This document shows positions 1 through 11,559 of a stretch of 64,000 nucleotides of DNA, piece after piece. The position numbers and the translations under genes are program-made. The notes below the pieces were generated by a model. It ran no database searches, was not told the origin of the DNA, and saw only the letters and a list, made by a program, of their open reading frames with translations. This DNA is from Nothopassalora personata. Lineage: Eukaryota; Ascomycota; Dothideomycetes; Mycosphaerellales; Mycosphaerellaceae. How positions within the stretch are numbered: position 1 is the first letter of the stretch; each line of letters starts with the position of its first letter. The stretch is taken from positions 5,332,001-5,396,000 of the forward strand of contig CM066291.1 in NCBI GenBank assembly GCA_033816765.1, written 5' to 3'.

Positions 1-80
1 AGCGAGTGCAGCGAGTAAGGATTTCGAATACGCGTATTTGCCGGTTTTATAAGCCTAGGCCACCGCCGTACCCGAAGCAT

Positions 81-117
81 TAACTAGAACTAGAACTAGA
101 ACTAGAACTAGAACTAG
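81..117. repeat. (AACTAG)n hexanucleotide microsatellite
   Basis: About six tandem copies of AACTAG are visible directly. They lie just after a half-site (about 37-45) that resembles one arm of the palindrome repeated at 3543, 7361 and 11500. No gene is visible in bases 1-200. Confidence 0.8.
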
Positions 118-199
118 TACCTATAGGCTATAGCTATAGCCGGAAAATTAACTAGAAACTGTGAGCCTATAAACCCGCACTAACTACTTAGTTCCACTT

Positions 200-3110
200 A
201 TTCTTACATAACTCCTTTATCTAGACCTACTTGTTATCGTAGCTAACACTAGTCTCATTAGACGCGTCCCTAAGTAGCTAGCTAGTAAAGTTCCTATAGT
301 AGTTACGGAAGAAGCTCTTATTACGCCCTTCGCTTATAAAGCATATCTACTCGAGAGTAGTAACTAAGCTAAGCTACTTATCTATTAATTTTATAGCTCG
401 GACGCGCTAATTATGTATCTTCTTATAGAAGAGCTCCGAGTCTAGGCGGACCGTAGCATTAAGCTACCTTCTAGCATTAAGGATAACTTTATTGTCGTTC
501 TAAGACTTTAAACCCGCTAGGGCATTAGATAGAGGGCTAATGCTACTAAGGTGTACGGCCGTAGGAAAAGGATAGCCGGGTACTAGGCGTCGATACTTAA
601 ACCCTATAGCGCTCTTACTTAGCGTCTTAAAGTTACGATAGAGGTCTATTACCTAGTGCATGCTCTAGGTTCTCTAGAGTTTAAGATAGTTATCGTCGCG
701 GATCTCGATAAAGTAAGGGTTAATCTAACGTAGCGTCTTCTTATATACGGCCTACCTTATTAGAAGGCCTACAGTAGTTACCCGCATTTACCTAGCGCTT
801 AGGTCCTCTCTAAACTAGCTAATGCTATTCTTGCTTAGGTAATTCTAAACCCTAACCGAGAAGAAACGCTTAAATCGGCCGTCTTCTATATAGTCGTTAG
901 TCCGGTACTACTAGATAAACTCTATAGCATTCTCTTACTTATAAAAACCGTGTAAAAACTCCGGCCTACTAGTACCCTCTAAGTTAAGAGAGTATAGCAT
1001 GTTAAGCCGGTTACTAGTCTAGTAGTTCTTAATTTCGAGGTTTAAGTCGACCCTAGCATACTACACTATAGCGTTCGCATCACCCCCTTAATAAGCCCTA
1101 TTAAAGCTAAAAATCGTAGGCCTAGGGAAGGAGATAAACCGAGTGTAGTGTTAAGGGTATAGAGCTACTTATAAGAGCTATAGCCCGGGGCCTTATCGTA
1201 TAATCTATTAGCTTAGAGAATACTACATGTTCTAGTAGACGCCGCCGTTACTAACCTTGTTTAATTCTCGTAGGTACTATCGGTACACGTCGAATTCTCG
1301 ACTTATTATCTCTCTAACTGTTTTAACCCGCGGCGCTAGTTTAGCGTTATTATACTAGTATAGTATGTTACTATTAATGTAGGTACCGGTACTATTAAGA
1401 TCGGCTTAGTTAGCTTTATTAATGCCGAATTTGTCGAGGATCTAGTTATAGTTAGTATACGTAACGATACTACTCGTAGTACCGACTTTACCTCGAACGC
1501 GGAGGTAGCTAAGCGGGTTAACAGTCTTCTAACTACGCTTATTAGGGCGAAACCACGACCTATTCTTCACCTTAATAGCTGAAAAACTCTTACCTTTAAA
1601 GAGCTAGTCTTAGACCTTAAGCGCGCGCTTATATAGGGTATTAGCGGTAATACCGGGATTTGTAACGAAGTAGAGGGCCTTATAGTAGAAATCTCGAACA
1701 TGCTAATCGCACATTATAGCGCTAACCTTACTATCCCTCTTAAGAACCTACGAGATAGTATATTCGAGTATCTTAAGGCCCGCTATCCGGTACTTAGGTA
1801 GCTAGTTAATACTATCTACATTAATTGAGTTTCTAAACTTAATACTACAGTACCGCTTATTATAGGTGCAGTTAGCGCGCTTAATCCGGAGGGCCGCGTC
1901 TTCTTATAGGATCTAATCCTTAAAGACTAATATATCCCTAATTATAGCCAAAGGTAACATAGTAAGTATCGGATTACTATTCTTAGTTAGGGCCGGAGTA
2001 GATCGTAGGGTACTAACCGGTATACCTAGCGGACTGCCTTCGCGTATAGGTGCGCCGTCTAGCGTTCGGTTAGGCGAGGATTAAGTAGGCGTAGTTATGC
2101 CCTTACCTATACTCTCGCCTATACGGAGCTACTTAAGTCGACTCGACTTACGACCGCCTCTCGATAGGACTATAGGCTAGGTAGAGGCTAGTAGAGTTAG
2201 CGTAGTACTCTTTATACGTCCTTTACCTTTACTACCCGGTAGTAGCTAACGTAGCTAAGGCTATTACTAGCTAGATAGTTTAGGTTAATCTATACTGTCC
2301 TCTAGGGACGCGGACTTCTTAGTAATAGTACCCTCTATAAAGTATAGAAGGCTATCCTTATGGACGGCTAGGCGGTGTCTTCTAATAATCTCCCTACTCT
2401 TAGCCGACTACGGATTAATGCTACGTGCTTTAGCCTCCCTATCGCACTAGGTAAGATTACTAGGCTCTAGAATTCGCTTACGGTCTATACCCTTACGGCC
2501 GATCCTTATACGCTAGATTAATGCCCTCTAAATTCTACTAATAGCTCTACTATAGTCTAGGTACTTATTAATAAAGGCCGTGAACTAGCGGCGCCCGCTA
2601 ATAGTACTATAAAGCTCGGAGATAACGCGTCGATTAAGAATCTTATTGTCTATCTACTATAGCTAGTAGCGGGTAAGCGTAGCTTAAAGAGTCTTCTCTC
2701 GGTTACGAATCTCTAAACCGGTCTTACGAATCTTACCGACGATAGGAAATAAGACATCGAGCTTCTTATTACTAAGGAATTTATCCTAGTAGCTCTTACC
2801 TATACCGCTCTTAACTTCCTCGAAAAATAGGTTAACCTAGACGGAGTAGTCTTCGAATACCTCCTCGAAGCCCTTATAGAAGTCCTTTAATACCTTAACC
2901 TACTTCTAAGGACTAAGCTCCCGGAACATAACATTAGCGGCGGACTTCGGCGTATTCGTATTAGTAAGGACATGCTTAACGTTGTCCGGTAGGCTAAGGG
3001 ACTCGAACAAGGTCTAAGGTAGACGGGTAAGCCTAGTAATAGTACTAGTAAGCGCTATGCTCGAGCTAGCCGGGCGTAACGAAGGACTAGCTAAAGCTAT
3101 AATAACTAGG
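200..3110 (-). pseudogene. Unrecognised long RIP-degraded reading frame
   Basis: Reading the minus strand from about 3110 downward gives long stretches interrupted almost only by TAG or TAA. The decoded protein is soluble-looking and rich in charged residues, with segments such as KVLKDFYKGFEEVFEDY (near 2900) and RDFYYKALYFVTNPGI (near 1680). I see no reverse transcriptase, integrase, transposase DDE or helicase motif. It lies downstream of, and on the same strand as, the pol region of Gypsy-4, so it may be an extra ORF of that element, part of an older element, or a host gene. The plus strand can also be read through RIP stops (around 600-3100) but gives a less protein-like composition, so strand is uncertain. 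Several frame changes are likely. Confidence 0.35.
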
Positions 3111-3542
3111 ATTCGCTAGTAGTAAGATCGTAAGAGCTAGCTATCTCGTAGTACTACTCTAGAGTATTAGTAAGCTTTGAAAGCTTAGTATCGGGGTAGG
3201 GGCTTTAAAGAAGGTTAAGGTCGTAAAGAGAGAGAGGCTAAAGAACCGTCTAATGTATATAGTAGTAGTAGATAGATATATTAGTAGCTCTATCATAGTG
3301 TTAGTATTTAAAGAAAAAGAGAGGAAGTAGTAGGTAGAGAGCTACGCTTAAGTATGCCTCTTAGCGTATGTCCCTATAACCGTTATAAGGTAGCAGCGCC
3401 GAGACCGGTCTTATAAGTAGTAAGAGTAGTACTATTAAGGTTATACTAAAGGTCCGATAACCCTGCATGTAACCGAAAACCAGTGCTAGTAACCACCTAG
3501 GTAAGCATTCGGTAGGGGCATGCTACGCTATTATGTAATCCG

Positions 3543-3568
3543 ATTTACCGGTCCCGGGACCGGTAAAT
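3543..3568. repeat. 26-bp perfect palindrome, copy 1
   Basis: The core accggtcccgggaccggt is flanked by attta/taaat-type arms and is self-complementary over 26 bp. Near-identical palindromes occur at 7361-7386 and 11500-11525. Function unknown. Confidence 0.85.
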
Positions 3569-6500
3569 GTAACTCTACTAACTAAGGTCTAACTAAGGTA
3601 AGAACACCCTATAAAGTAAAGTCTAGATAACCGAATCGGCTTAATAAACTAAAGGGTATACGTAACACATGCCTAAGGGAAGTAAACTCTATACGCTATT
3701 ACTAACTAATTAGTTCTTAGCCTCGATCCTACTAAACTGTGAAATTTCGGCTATAGAAAGGTTATAAGGCCTAACCTATAGCTTCTTAGATTCCGGTTTA
3801 GGATACGATCCCCTTTCGTTAACTCCTATAGGTAGTACGTCTTTGCCGGCGATAGGCTCGATCTCGTTCGAATTACTACTATCTTCGCTATTAGCGACTT
3901 CTCCCTCCCCTATTACGAGATCGGTCCTATTATCTAAGTTTAGTACTCCTATGTTATCCGGGCGAAGCTCTAGAACTAGCTTAAGGTTTTCTCGTGCCTA
4001 AACACCCTTTATTAGCGTACTATTAAGTTCCTTAAGAATATAGGTACTAAACTCTCTAGAGACACTAGACACCCGATATAGACCTTACTATCGGTAACCG
4101 ATCTTACGTAAGAAGTTATCCTTATATAGCTTATCGAACCTTATAATAAGGTCGCCCTTCTAGAAACTAATAAAGTTAACATTCCGGTAAGAATTAAAGT
4201 AGTCCTTACTAAGTTCTCTTAGTCGCTTCCTTCGAGCATGTAGCTCTTCTAAACTAAGGTCTCGAGCCTAGAGTTAACGCGCACGTATAGCAAGTAGGTC
4301 CTTAGTCGTTCTTACCGATCTCTATTAATAATTCGCCTACGTCGGGTACTTAACCTTAATTAGTAGAATCGTGCGATAGCTATATAGGACCTAAGCTAGC
4401 GTTATTCTAGTAGTACGATAGGTCGTGGTTCTATTAGCCTATAATATAGCGGGTACCTATTGTTCCTATCCGCGGTATATGTTCCTTATAAGCTTTACTA
4501 ACGCTATAAGAATCGGACGGTGTCTAACCTCGACCGGAGCATTAGATTACGGATAGTACGGTAATATTCGGATCCTTCGAACACTAAGTCCTACGAGTAA
4601 CCGCTTAACCTTAGCCGCATAAACCGTAGCGTTATTAAGCACAATTTTAGCGTAGTAGCCGTGCCTATAGAAGACATCTTCGTGTAGAAACTTAGTAACC
4701 GTCTTAGAGCTAGGAGGTGCCCTCGTTACTCTAGCCTCGATCCAGTTACTAAGTGCTTCGCGCGCAACTAGGAGATATCCATTTTTATGCACCTGAACGG
4801 GGTCCGAGTACTACTTCTTACTAATAACCTAAGGGCTCGATAAGTGAAGCTTACTAGCGCGCTAGTTGCCTTCGCGAAACCTATAGGGAGCATAACTTCG
4901 AACCTACGTAGAGACATCGGCGAAGCATCCGTCCTAGTAATACCGATCGGAAATAAGGTTATATACGACCTTAGCGCTACGGTAACCGTGTCTCTTATAG
5001 TACTCTATAACGATCTCCTTCTAAGCCTTATTATCGTTAATTACAAGTTATAACGGCGCTCCTTAGCGCTTCTAGAAGAATAGTAACTAATCCCGGATAA
5101 AGAAGTTAACGCTCTTCTTTACTAGCCGCCGGTACTTAGTACGGGTAATATTATCGGGCCGGGTCCTAGTTTTTATAACCTAAGTAAGCTACTAAGAGCT
5201 TTTAGAGTATTAGTCCCCAAGATGTCGTAGTTTCTAGATTTTAACTAGATAGGTATCGACCGGCTCCGGGTATCCGAATAGCTTATTATTAATTATCCGG
5301 TCGACTTCGTCTTCGTTAGCTTCCCTAGGTTCCTAAGGTATAGAGGGCCTACGAGACAGGGCATCTAGGCTAGTGTACCTAGTCCCCGTAACGTGCTTTA
5401 CTTCGAACGTAAATAGCCTAATCTATGCGACCTACCGGGCTATTACCGAGTTCGGTAGGTCCGAAGCCGGCCGGTTAAGCTACTATATAAGTGTCTTAGT
5501 ATTAACCTTAAGGACAAAATTAACGCTAGTAATATATCTCTAGATCTTCTTAAGCCCCTTAAGGACCCTAAGGCATTCCCGCTTACTAGCATTATATCTA
5601 GATTCTAACGCGTTCTAGATTCTACTCTTATACCGCACCGGGTAACGCCGCCGGGTACTATCTATTAATTCTTAAGAAACGATACATCCCTATCTAGTGC
5701 CGCTAGTATTAACTAAGATAAAGATAGACCTAGCACTAGGTAAGTAGTAGAGGGTAACTAAGGCTAGAGCCTATATAAGATATCTAGTAACCTCTTCTTT
5801 CGAGAACTGCTTATTTTCTATCTAGGTGAACTCGGCGTCCTTCTTTAGTAGCTTATACATTAGTCGAGCGATAATAACGAACTAGGGGATCTATATCCGG
5901 AAATATATATATAGCCCTATATAGGTACGGACCTCCTTAATATAGGTAGGCGTAGGCTAATTTAGGATCTTAGCTATAACCTTTAGGTTAGGATAGCAAC
6001 TATCCGGGCTAGTAACGTACCTAATAATCTTAAGCTTTTCGTATAACTATTAGGATTTGCCTCTAGCAACTACCGCACTAGCTCTTTCTAGGTTAGTAAG
6101 AACTAGATCTAGGGAAACAATATGCTTAACGACCTATTTCCTTAACCTAGGCTCTACTTCTACATTCCTATAGTCCTTAGTTAGTCCTTTAATACCGATG
6201 TTATCGAGAAACGGCTTCGCTCGATACGAGATATAATTAAGTAGAATCTTTATTACCGTACGTACGAACTAAGTAACTAAATTAGTAGCTCCTTAAGGTA
6301 GAGTCGTGTTACGTACTAGGCTAAGAGGGGTTATAAAGGCTATTAAGTCCCGGTAGGACTTATCTAAAGTAATCTAATTATAACCTAAAAACAGGTCTAT
6401 AAGTAAAGCGACTCGGTACCCGGCAAAATCCTCTAAGAAGCTATCCGTGTCCGGTGGAATATTAGTATCGCGTATAGTAACCTTATTTAGGAGTATAGCT

Positions 6501-7360
6501 AAGTTAATTAACCGATATAGTATATCGCTTCTAGAGGCATTAACCTTCTTTACGACTAGGAACTAGCTATTGGAATATGCCCCTTATAAGTATTCTAGGA
6601 TGTTATTCTTAATCCGGGCTCTAATTATACGCTTAATAATTGCCCTAAGACTTAGGTGCAACCGGATAGGGCGTGCCTACTATAGCCTATAAGGGACCGT
6701 GTTAATCTTCTAAGGTAGTATAACGTCGTACCTAATTTACCTTATATAACTAAAATCCTAAGCGAGGACTGCCTCCCGGTTATAGAGCATCTTATCGAAT
6801 AAGGCCCTTTCTATTAGCAATAGCTTAATGCTAACCTTAATTAAGGTAAGTCGTTCTAGAGTAATCCGGCTACCTCGCTTAATACTTAAGAATTTCTTAG
6901 TTAAGTACTTCCCGTTAAACGGACCTTGTCCTTTAGGCATCTTAGACTCTAGGTATAGCGCCCTACGCTTCTATTCTATATCTCCCTTAACTCGTGATTC
7001 TAGGCGCTCGTAAACGCTTACGTCTACTAGCTTCTTCTTATCCGCCTTACGCTTATACATCGTAAAGACCTACGGCATCCTAATGTTAGCTATATGTTAG
7101 CTTACTTATTACTTCCGTGCCTAAGCATTTAATGTAGATTACCTTAAGATCTTAGAGGGCTAATCCCCTTAAACTAAATAAACGTTAGTAATAGAATCTC
7201 CCTTAAACGCGCCTGTTCCAATTTCTATAACTCGCTCCTTTATTCTAGTACTCCTAAGCAATCCTAATAAGTAAGCTAAATGGTTGCTAGGTGTTAGAGC
7301 CTTACCGGGTCCCTATAGATGCGCCGTGTCGTAGTCGTACCCGTTTTCCTTACTATAGCT

Positions 7361-7386
7361 ATTTACCGGTCCTAGGACCGGTAAAT
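7361..7386. repeat. 26-bp perfect palindrome, copy 2
   Basis: Core accggtcctaggaccggt, with the same arms as the copy at 3543 and a different central dinucleotide pair. It lies inside the Gypsy-4 interior, between protease and RT, close to the SINE-like insertion. Confidence 0.85.
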
Positions 7387-7607
7387 TAAAGTCCGAGGTT
7401 TCTCCGAGATAGTGCGAGAACCTTACTAATTTTGTTAAATCCGGCTTTAGTAAGTTACCGGTAGGTTAAGCGCCGTAAATTAACCTACCCTTCTATTTCC
7501 CGACGCATTTAACAGTTCTTAAAGGGTCTTGTACCTATTAGAGCTAACTAGGGCAGTAAACATAACACTTTTACCTTTACGGCTAGTAATAGTCCCCTCC
7601 TATAAAC

Positions 7608-7621
7608 TATTATCGCAGTTA
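7608..7621. repeat. 14-bp target-site duplication, left copy
   Basis: tattatcgcagtta here is repeated exactly at 8387-8400, bracketing the 7622-8386 insertion. A duplication of this length fits target-primed reverse transcription by a LINE-type endonuclease. Confidence 0.9.
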
Positions 7622-8386
7622 GTCGTCCTATAGAGAGCGCCTTCACGCGGCGGACGACGTAAGTATCTTCGTTACGACGAAGAGAAACTAAGACTCTCTC
7701 TCTCGAAAAATACAAGCCTACTCGACTCGAAACAAGAAAAGACAGGTCGGACGAACCGAACGAACGAGATACGCTCAAATCTACAAACAAGAACTCCGGA
7801 ACTGCGAGAAGGGAAAGCGACGTACATAGCGTACACGTCGCTCGAACAACGAAGGCGCTGTCTACCTGTCGTCCCGGCAAACCACGTAAACTGCCGGCTG
7901 GAACCAAGAGAGGCGTTTAGGGGCGCAAACCACGTATACTGCACGGCTGGAACCAAGAGAGGCCGAGGGGGGGACGACAGCGAGGCCACTGCGACCGAGG
8001 AGCTACACTCGAGACCGGAGAACGCGACTGGATTGAAACAGAGGCAACGGGTGTTTCTTGGGATTTTGCTCGGTGCGTACGGGTACGGCCGGCTTGGCTT
8101 TTTAAAACAAGAACGAGACACGGGCGCAAAACTTGTCTCGCCCGGGGCAAGGCGACAAACCGCAATTCTCGACAAGACACGACTACCGGGTACGCGCGTA
8201 CTACGCCGCAATATATTCGATTTACGGTTCGAATAGCGAGCGTTGCTCGCATCTTTTAAGGAGTTTTTACGTCCGGGGTACGACGGGGCTTTTCTCCTTC
8301 TCTCAAATTTTGGTCTCGTTCTCGAGACCCGTGTTGCATAGTCTTTGACTCAAATAGCACGTTAATGGAATAATCAATCAATCAAA
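7622..8386 (+). mobile_element. SINE/LINE-like retroelement, full-length copy 1 (non-RIPed)
   Basis: A 765-bp unit ends in a short tail of TCAA-type repeats and is flanked by a 14-bp duplication. An almost identical inverted copy lies at 33926-34690, and 5'-truncated copies at 39878-40065 and 57065-57252 share only its 3' end. The poly-repeat tail, 5' truncation and long target duplication are hallmarks of non-LTR retrotransposition. Unlike its surroundings it keeps CA and TG dinucleotides, so it was not hit by RIP. It starts with GTCGTCC, which can pair with GGACGAC about 23 nt later. A 38-39 bp segment is tandemly repeated (7877-7914, 7925-7963). A GGTTCGAAT segment near 8225 resembles a pol III B box. 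The long overlapping ORFs on both strands show no known domain and are probably non-coding. No reverse transcriptase is present, so it is probably non-autonomous. Confidence 0.85.
7877..7963 (+). repeat. 48-bp-period tandem duplication inside the SINE-like element
   Basis: Two near-identical copies of a unit beginning gcaaaccacgta and ending ccaagagaggc start at 7877 and 7925. The second has one extra A and one substitution. The same duplication is present in the inverted copy near 34350-34440. Confidence 0.85.
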
Positions 8387-9399
8387 TATTATCGCAGTTA
8401 CGGGTAGTAAGCCGCACCTTACGGGCCTACGGACGTCCTAGGATTATTAGTGAGTTAGGATCCGAGGAGATAAACATGTCTACCTAGTAGTGAACCCTAA
8501 ATACCTAAATATCTAAATTGCCTATAACACCTTTAAATTAGGCCCGCCCTCTAGTACCTCGAAAGGTAAGTTAAGCACTCGACATTACTAGTAACCTAAA
8601 CCTATAAGCGTTCCTCTAGCCGATAATATTTACCTCGGAACCCTTATTAATTAGGCACCTAATCTAGTTCTTGTTTATCCTAAACTCCGCTACTACCTAA
8701 GGACTAGGGACTATAGTAAAGTTATTAAGGACACTAGAGAGCCCGATTTTCTTAACGTCCTTATATAGCTTAGTAGTAGGGACCGCACCTTTAGAGTAAA
8801 GTATAGTTAAATACACTCCGATATACTAGGCCTAACTATCTTCGCGGAAGGCCTCCTTATTATACTTAGGTTTATCCTTATAGGTAACTACTTGTCTAGT
8901 GCGAACCTGAGGGTCCTTTCCTATAAGGCGTCGTACTATAGCGAGCTTGTCCTAAAGATCGGGGGTGTTAGTAACGCGACCGAAGAGGGTAGCCTCGAAC
9001 TAGCGACTATATCAAAACTAATCCTAGGCATTTATATTAGGAAACGTCGTCTAGAGGATCTAATTAATCTAGTAGATAATACCCTCTTCCTTTATAACCG
9101 GACTATTACTAGCTAAACTATATTGTCGGACGTAGTTATTAATCCTTATAGTCTTAGCATTCTACATACGCTTCCTTTATACGAAGGGGGCGTTCACGGG
9201 ACTAATAGGCATATCCTTAGGCAGTTCTTTATTAGTATCGTTCCCTAGTCTATTTACTTAGGCATTATTTCCCCTTCCTAGGGTTACCCCGGATTTAGCT
9301 AATAATTAAGTTTCGCTTATTTAAGCACTAACTTCGTTAATCATTTTAACCTCCTACTAGTTAATCTTAGCTTACCGGATCTCCTATTCTAATTAAAGG

Positions 9400-11150
9400 C
9401 GAACTTTCTTAGTAGCCTTAGCTCGGGCTCGTAGATCCTAGGCTAAGGACCGGGTCCTCGGGTACGGATTCTTTAGAATGCCTACGGGTGCCTTCCCTTT
9501 CACTTTATTAGACTGCATAGGATAGGTAGATACCTCGTTAAGCTCGCCTAAGTTAACCGCCTACTCTACTTCACTTTCTCCGAATAAGACCTAATATATC
9601 CTAGTAGCCCTCTCCGTTTAGCTAGACCGTACGTCCTAAGAGCTATACTCTATTAAATGCCTAAAGTTAGGAGGGGGCTTAGAATAATTAGGAGGCGTAA
9701 CCTTAGTTACCCTAGTGTAGTCCCTACCTATCTATTACTTACGTAGTGCGGAAATCTTATACTAGTTATTAAACTCGATCGGTCTATAATGTTCTTCGAG
9801 TAGAGGGAGCATATAGAGCAGTTTCGGTTTACTATAGTCCCTCCGAAAGTTAAACTTAGTAGGACGCGGATCGCCTTCTTTCCCTAGATACTACTAGTTG
9901 TTCGGGGCGAGGTATACGTAGCCCCGAGATATTAAGGACCTTATCGCCCTACAATTACTAGCCTAGTACTTCGAACTACTACAGTTATAGCAACAACTAT
10001 CCATCGCTTTAGACTGTTTACGATTCTACGATAGGGGACGCTATATTACGTAAACCTACAGTTTAGTATCTAGGTCGTGCCTCTCCGGTTATATAGAGCG
10101 TTAATTCTCGCTCGGGTAGAAGGCACCCGCGTCCGCGACGCGACCGCGCTAGTATACACGTATACTTATTTTAGCTACCTTCTAGATTAGGTCATTATTA
10201 ACAATAGTCCTAGAGGTAGCCTTCTTAAGCGTGTTAATCTTAGGCTTAAGGCGCGGCATTTGCTTTACGACTAAGCGGTATAGCTAAGGTAAAGTAAGAG
10301 GGAAATCTATATATATAGCTTTCTATCCCTCCTTACTATCTACGATGCTAGTAGCTTTATCGAGGATTCTCTCAAAGTCCCTAAACTTCTTAGGTTACTT
10401 TAGGTAAAGCCCGTAAGCCTTATAGACCACTTTCGCGACTACCTCTAGCAATCCCTAAAGGAGGAGGCGACTCCGGGAGCTATTATCTAAATCCTTAGGT
10501 TTAATTAGGTCACTTAAGGATACAAATAGGCGGATAAATTCCTTTACATCTTGTTCTTTAGGCCTCTTACCTTACTACGCCCTAACAATCTCCTTAAGAT
10601 ATTCCCGACTCCCTAACATCGAGTAGGCGTTAAACCTTAAGAACTCTAATAAGAACGCCCTCCTAAAACGTGCCTTATTAGTAAGCTACCTAGGTAGCCT
10701 TATAACTACGCGCCGGATAGTAGTTTAGTAATTGCGCTTAAACCTACCCTAGAAATCATCCTTCTTAATAGATGCCCGAGGCGGATACTAGTCTATTAGG
10801 TCGCTAAACCGCTCCTAGAACTTAGTAGCATTAGTACTATTAAAGAACGGATTCTTAGCACCTCCTAGAGGTAGAAAGCGAGGGCTAGCGTTTTCTATTA
10901 CTACTACTAATCGTCTAAAGAGGGTAGTTATAGCATCCATTCCAATTATGCTATTCGTTCCTACACCTATACCTAATTTAGCGGCGCTAGTTCCGCTTCT
11001 CCCTTCTTTACTAGATTTAGGTGTTTCTCCTTCCTCTAATTCCTCTATCTCCCCATAAGGGATAGAGTCCCTATAGACCCCTTCTATTTTCGTAGGGTTT
11101 ATAGGCTACTCGTAGCCTCTACCTATGTCGGTAAAGGTACTAAGTTTTTC
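9400..11150 (-). pseudogene. Gypsy-4 gag
   Basis: Minus-strand reading from about 11150 gives an acidic N-terminus (IEELEEGETPKSSKEGRSG), then MDAITTLFRRL near 10930. A capsid-like stretch follows with DDFQGRFKRN near 10750, SREYLKEIVRA near 10590 and FIRLFVSLSDL near 10520. It is upstream of, and on the same strand as, the pol domains. A clear CCHC zinc knuckle could not be read, probably because Cys codons were lost to RIP. The product would form the virus-like particle. Confidence 0.55.
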
Positions 11151-11256
11151 TAGTAATGTAGCCGTATCTATTATTACGTAGTGCTTGCTTTAGAATGCGC
11201 TAATACTAGTTGTTACTTAATAGGACCTTATAACCGTAATTGTTGCTAAATACCTT

Positions 11257-11352
11257 AGACCTTAAGTGTTTTCGACCTTAGTCGACCTTAAACGTGAACC
11301 TTAACCTTAAGTAATAACCTTAACCGTAAACCTTAAACCTTAAACCGTAATT
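11257..11352. repeat. Degenerate ACCTTAA/ACCGTAA-rich array
   Basis: The heptamer-like words accttaa, accgtaa and gacctta recur with irregular spacing. The array sits in the leader or LTR zone upstream of Gypsy-4 gag. It resembles neither TTAGGG nor another canonical telomere repeat closely enough to be called telomeric. Confidence 0.5.
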
Positions 11353-11499
11353 TTGACCTTATAAACTAGATACTAATACGCTACCGGGTATACACTTAAC
11401 AACCCCCCTTATTAACTACTAAAATAATGTCTACTAACTACCCTATGTAGGCCTGTCCGAGTTATAGTGGTATGGAGCGGTGCTTACGTAAGTAGGAGT

Positions 11500-11525
11500 A
11501 TTTGCCGGTCCCTGGACCGGGAAAT
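11500..11525. repeat. 26-bp near-perfect palindrome, copy 3
   Basis: Core gccggtccctggaccggg, related to the palindromes at 3543 and 7361 but keeping G where they have the RIP-type A (TTTGCC rather than TTTACC). It may be the least mutated of the three. Confidence 0.75.
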
Positions 11526-11559
11526 CAGGTCACGTGACGAGTAGCGCAGTAGCTAGATA

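Larger units (their letters stand above)
3700..9150 (-). pseudogene. Gypsy-4 pol: protease-RT-RNase H-integrase
   Basis: Minus-strand reading shows a retropepsin-like stretch near 8690-8620 (LINKGSEVNIIG, where LIDxGAEVN is usual). RT motifs follow near 6400-6363 (LFLGYNQITLD) and 6228-6190 (PFLDNIG, the catalytic F/Y-x-DD box with the second Asp changed to Asn). RNase H-like sequence, including SRYNASKREC and a DALSRRP end, lies at about 5700-5250. Integrase core sequence lies around 4792-4547 (KNGYLLVAREALSNWIEA). Stops are almost all TAG or TAA. A 765-bp insertion (7622-8386) with a 14-bp target duplication interrupts the frame between protease and RT. The product would process and integrate the element's cDNA; it is inactive here. 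Confidence 0.7.
3570..11402 (-). mobile_element. Gypsy-4, minus-strand Ty3/Gypsy relic with SINE-like insertion
   Basis: In minus orientation the order is gag (about 11150-9400), protease (about 8690-8620), RT (about 6560-5850), RNase H (about 5760-5250) and integrase (about 5100-3900). This is the Ty3/Gypsy order. The SINE-like insertion at 7622-8386 splits protease from RT. I could not find a confident LTR pair. One candidate 5' LTR edge in minus orientation begins TGTTAAGTG at 11402, next to a run of Cs on the plus strand, but I found no matching 3' copy. Outer limits are therefore estimates. The whole element is heavily RIPed. Confidence 0.7.

Noticed and set aside
4844..5053. 69-codon plus-strand ORF
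   Set aside because: Antisense to Gypsy-4 integrase; no support of its own.
7672..8211. 179-codon minus-strand ORF, and overlapping ORFs, in the SINE-like element
   Set aside because: They exist because this element is not RIPed and is CG-rich. No known domain, frames differ between copies through a one-base indel, and ORFs overlap on both strands.
8892..9116. 74-codon plus-strand ORF starting MSSANLRV
   Set aside because: Lies opposite the Gypsy-4 gag-protease region, whose minus strand shows retropepsin and gag features.
11257..11352. Interstitial telomere
   Set aside because: ACCTTAA-type words are irregular and do not match TTAGGG/CCCTAA even allowing for RIP.
11402..11402. Confident Gypsy-4 LTR edge
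   Set aside because: The TGTTAAG start and adjacent C-run look right, but no matching LTR was found near 3.5 kb, so it is mentioned only as a candidate.
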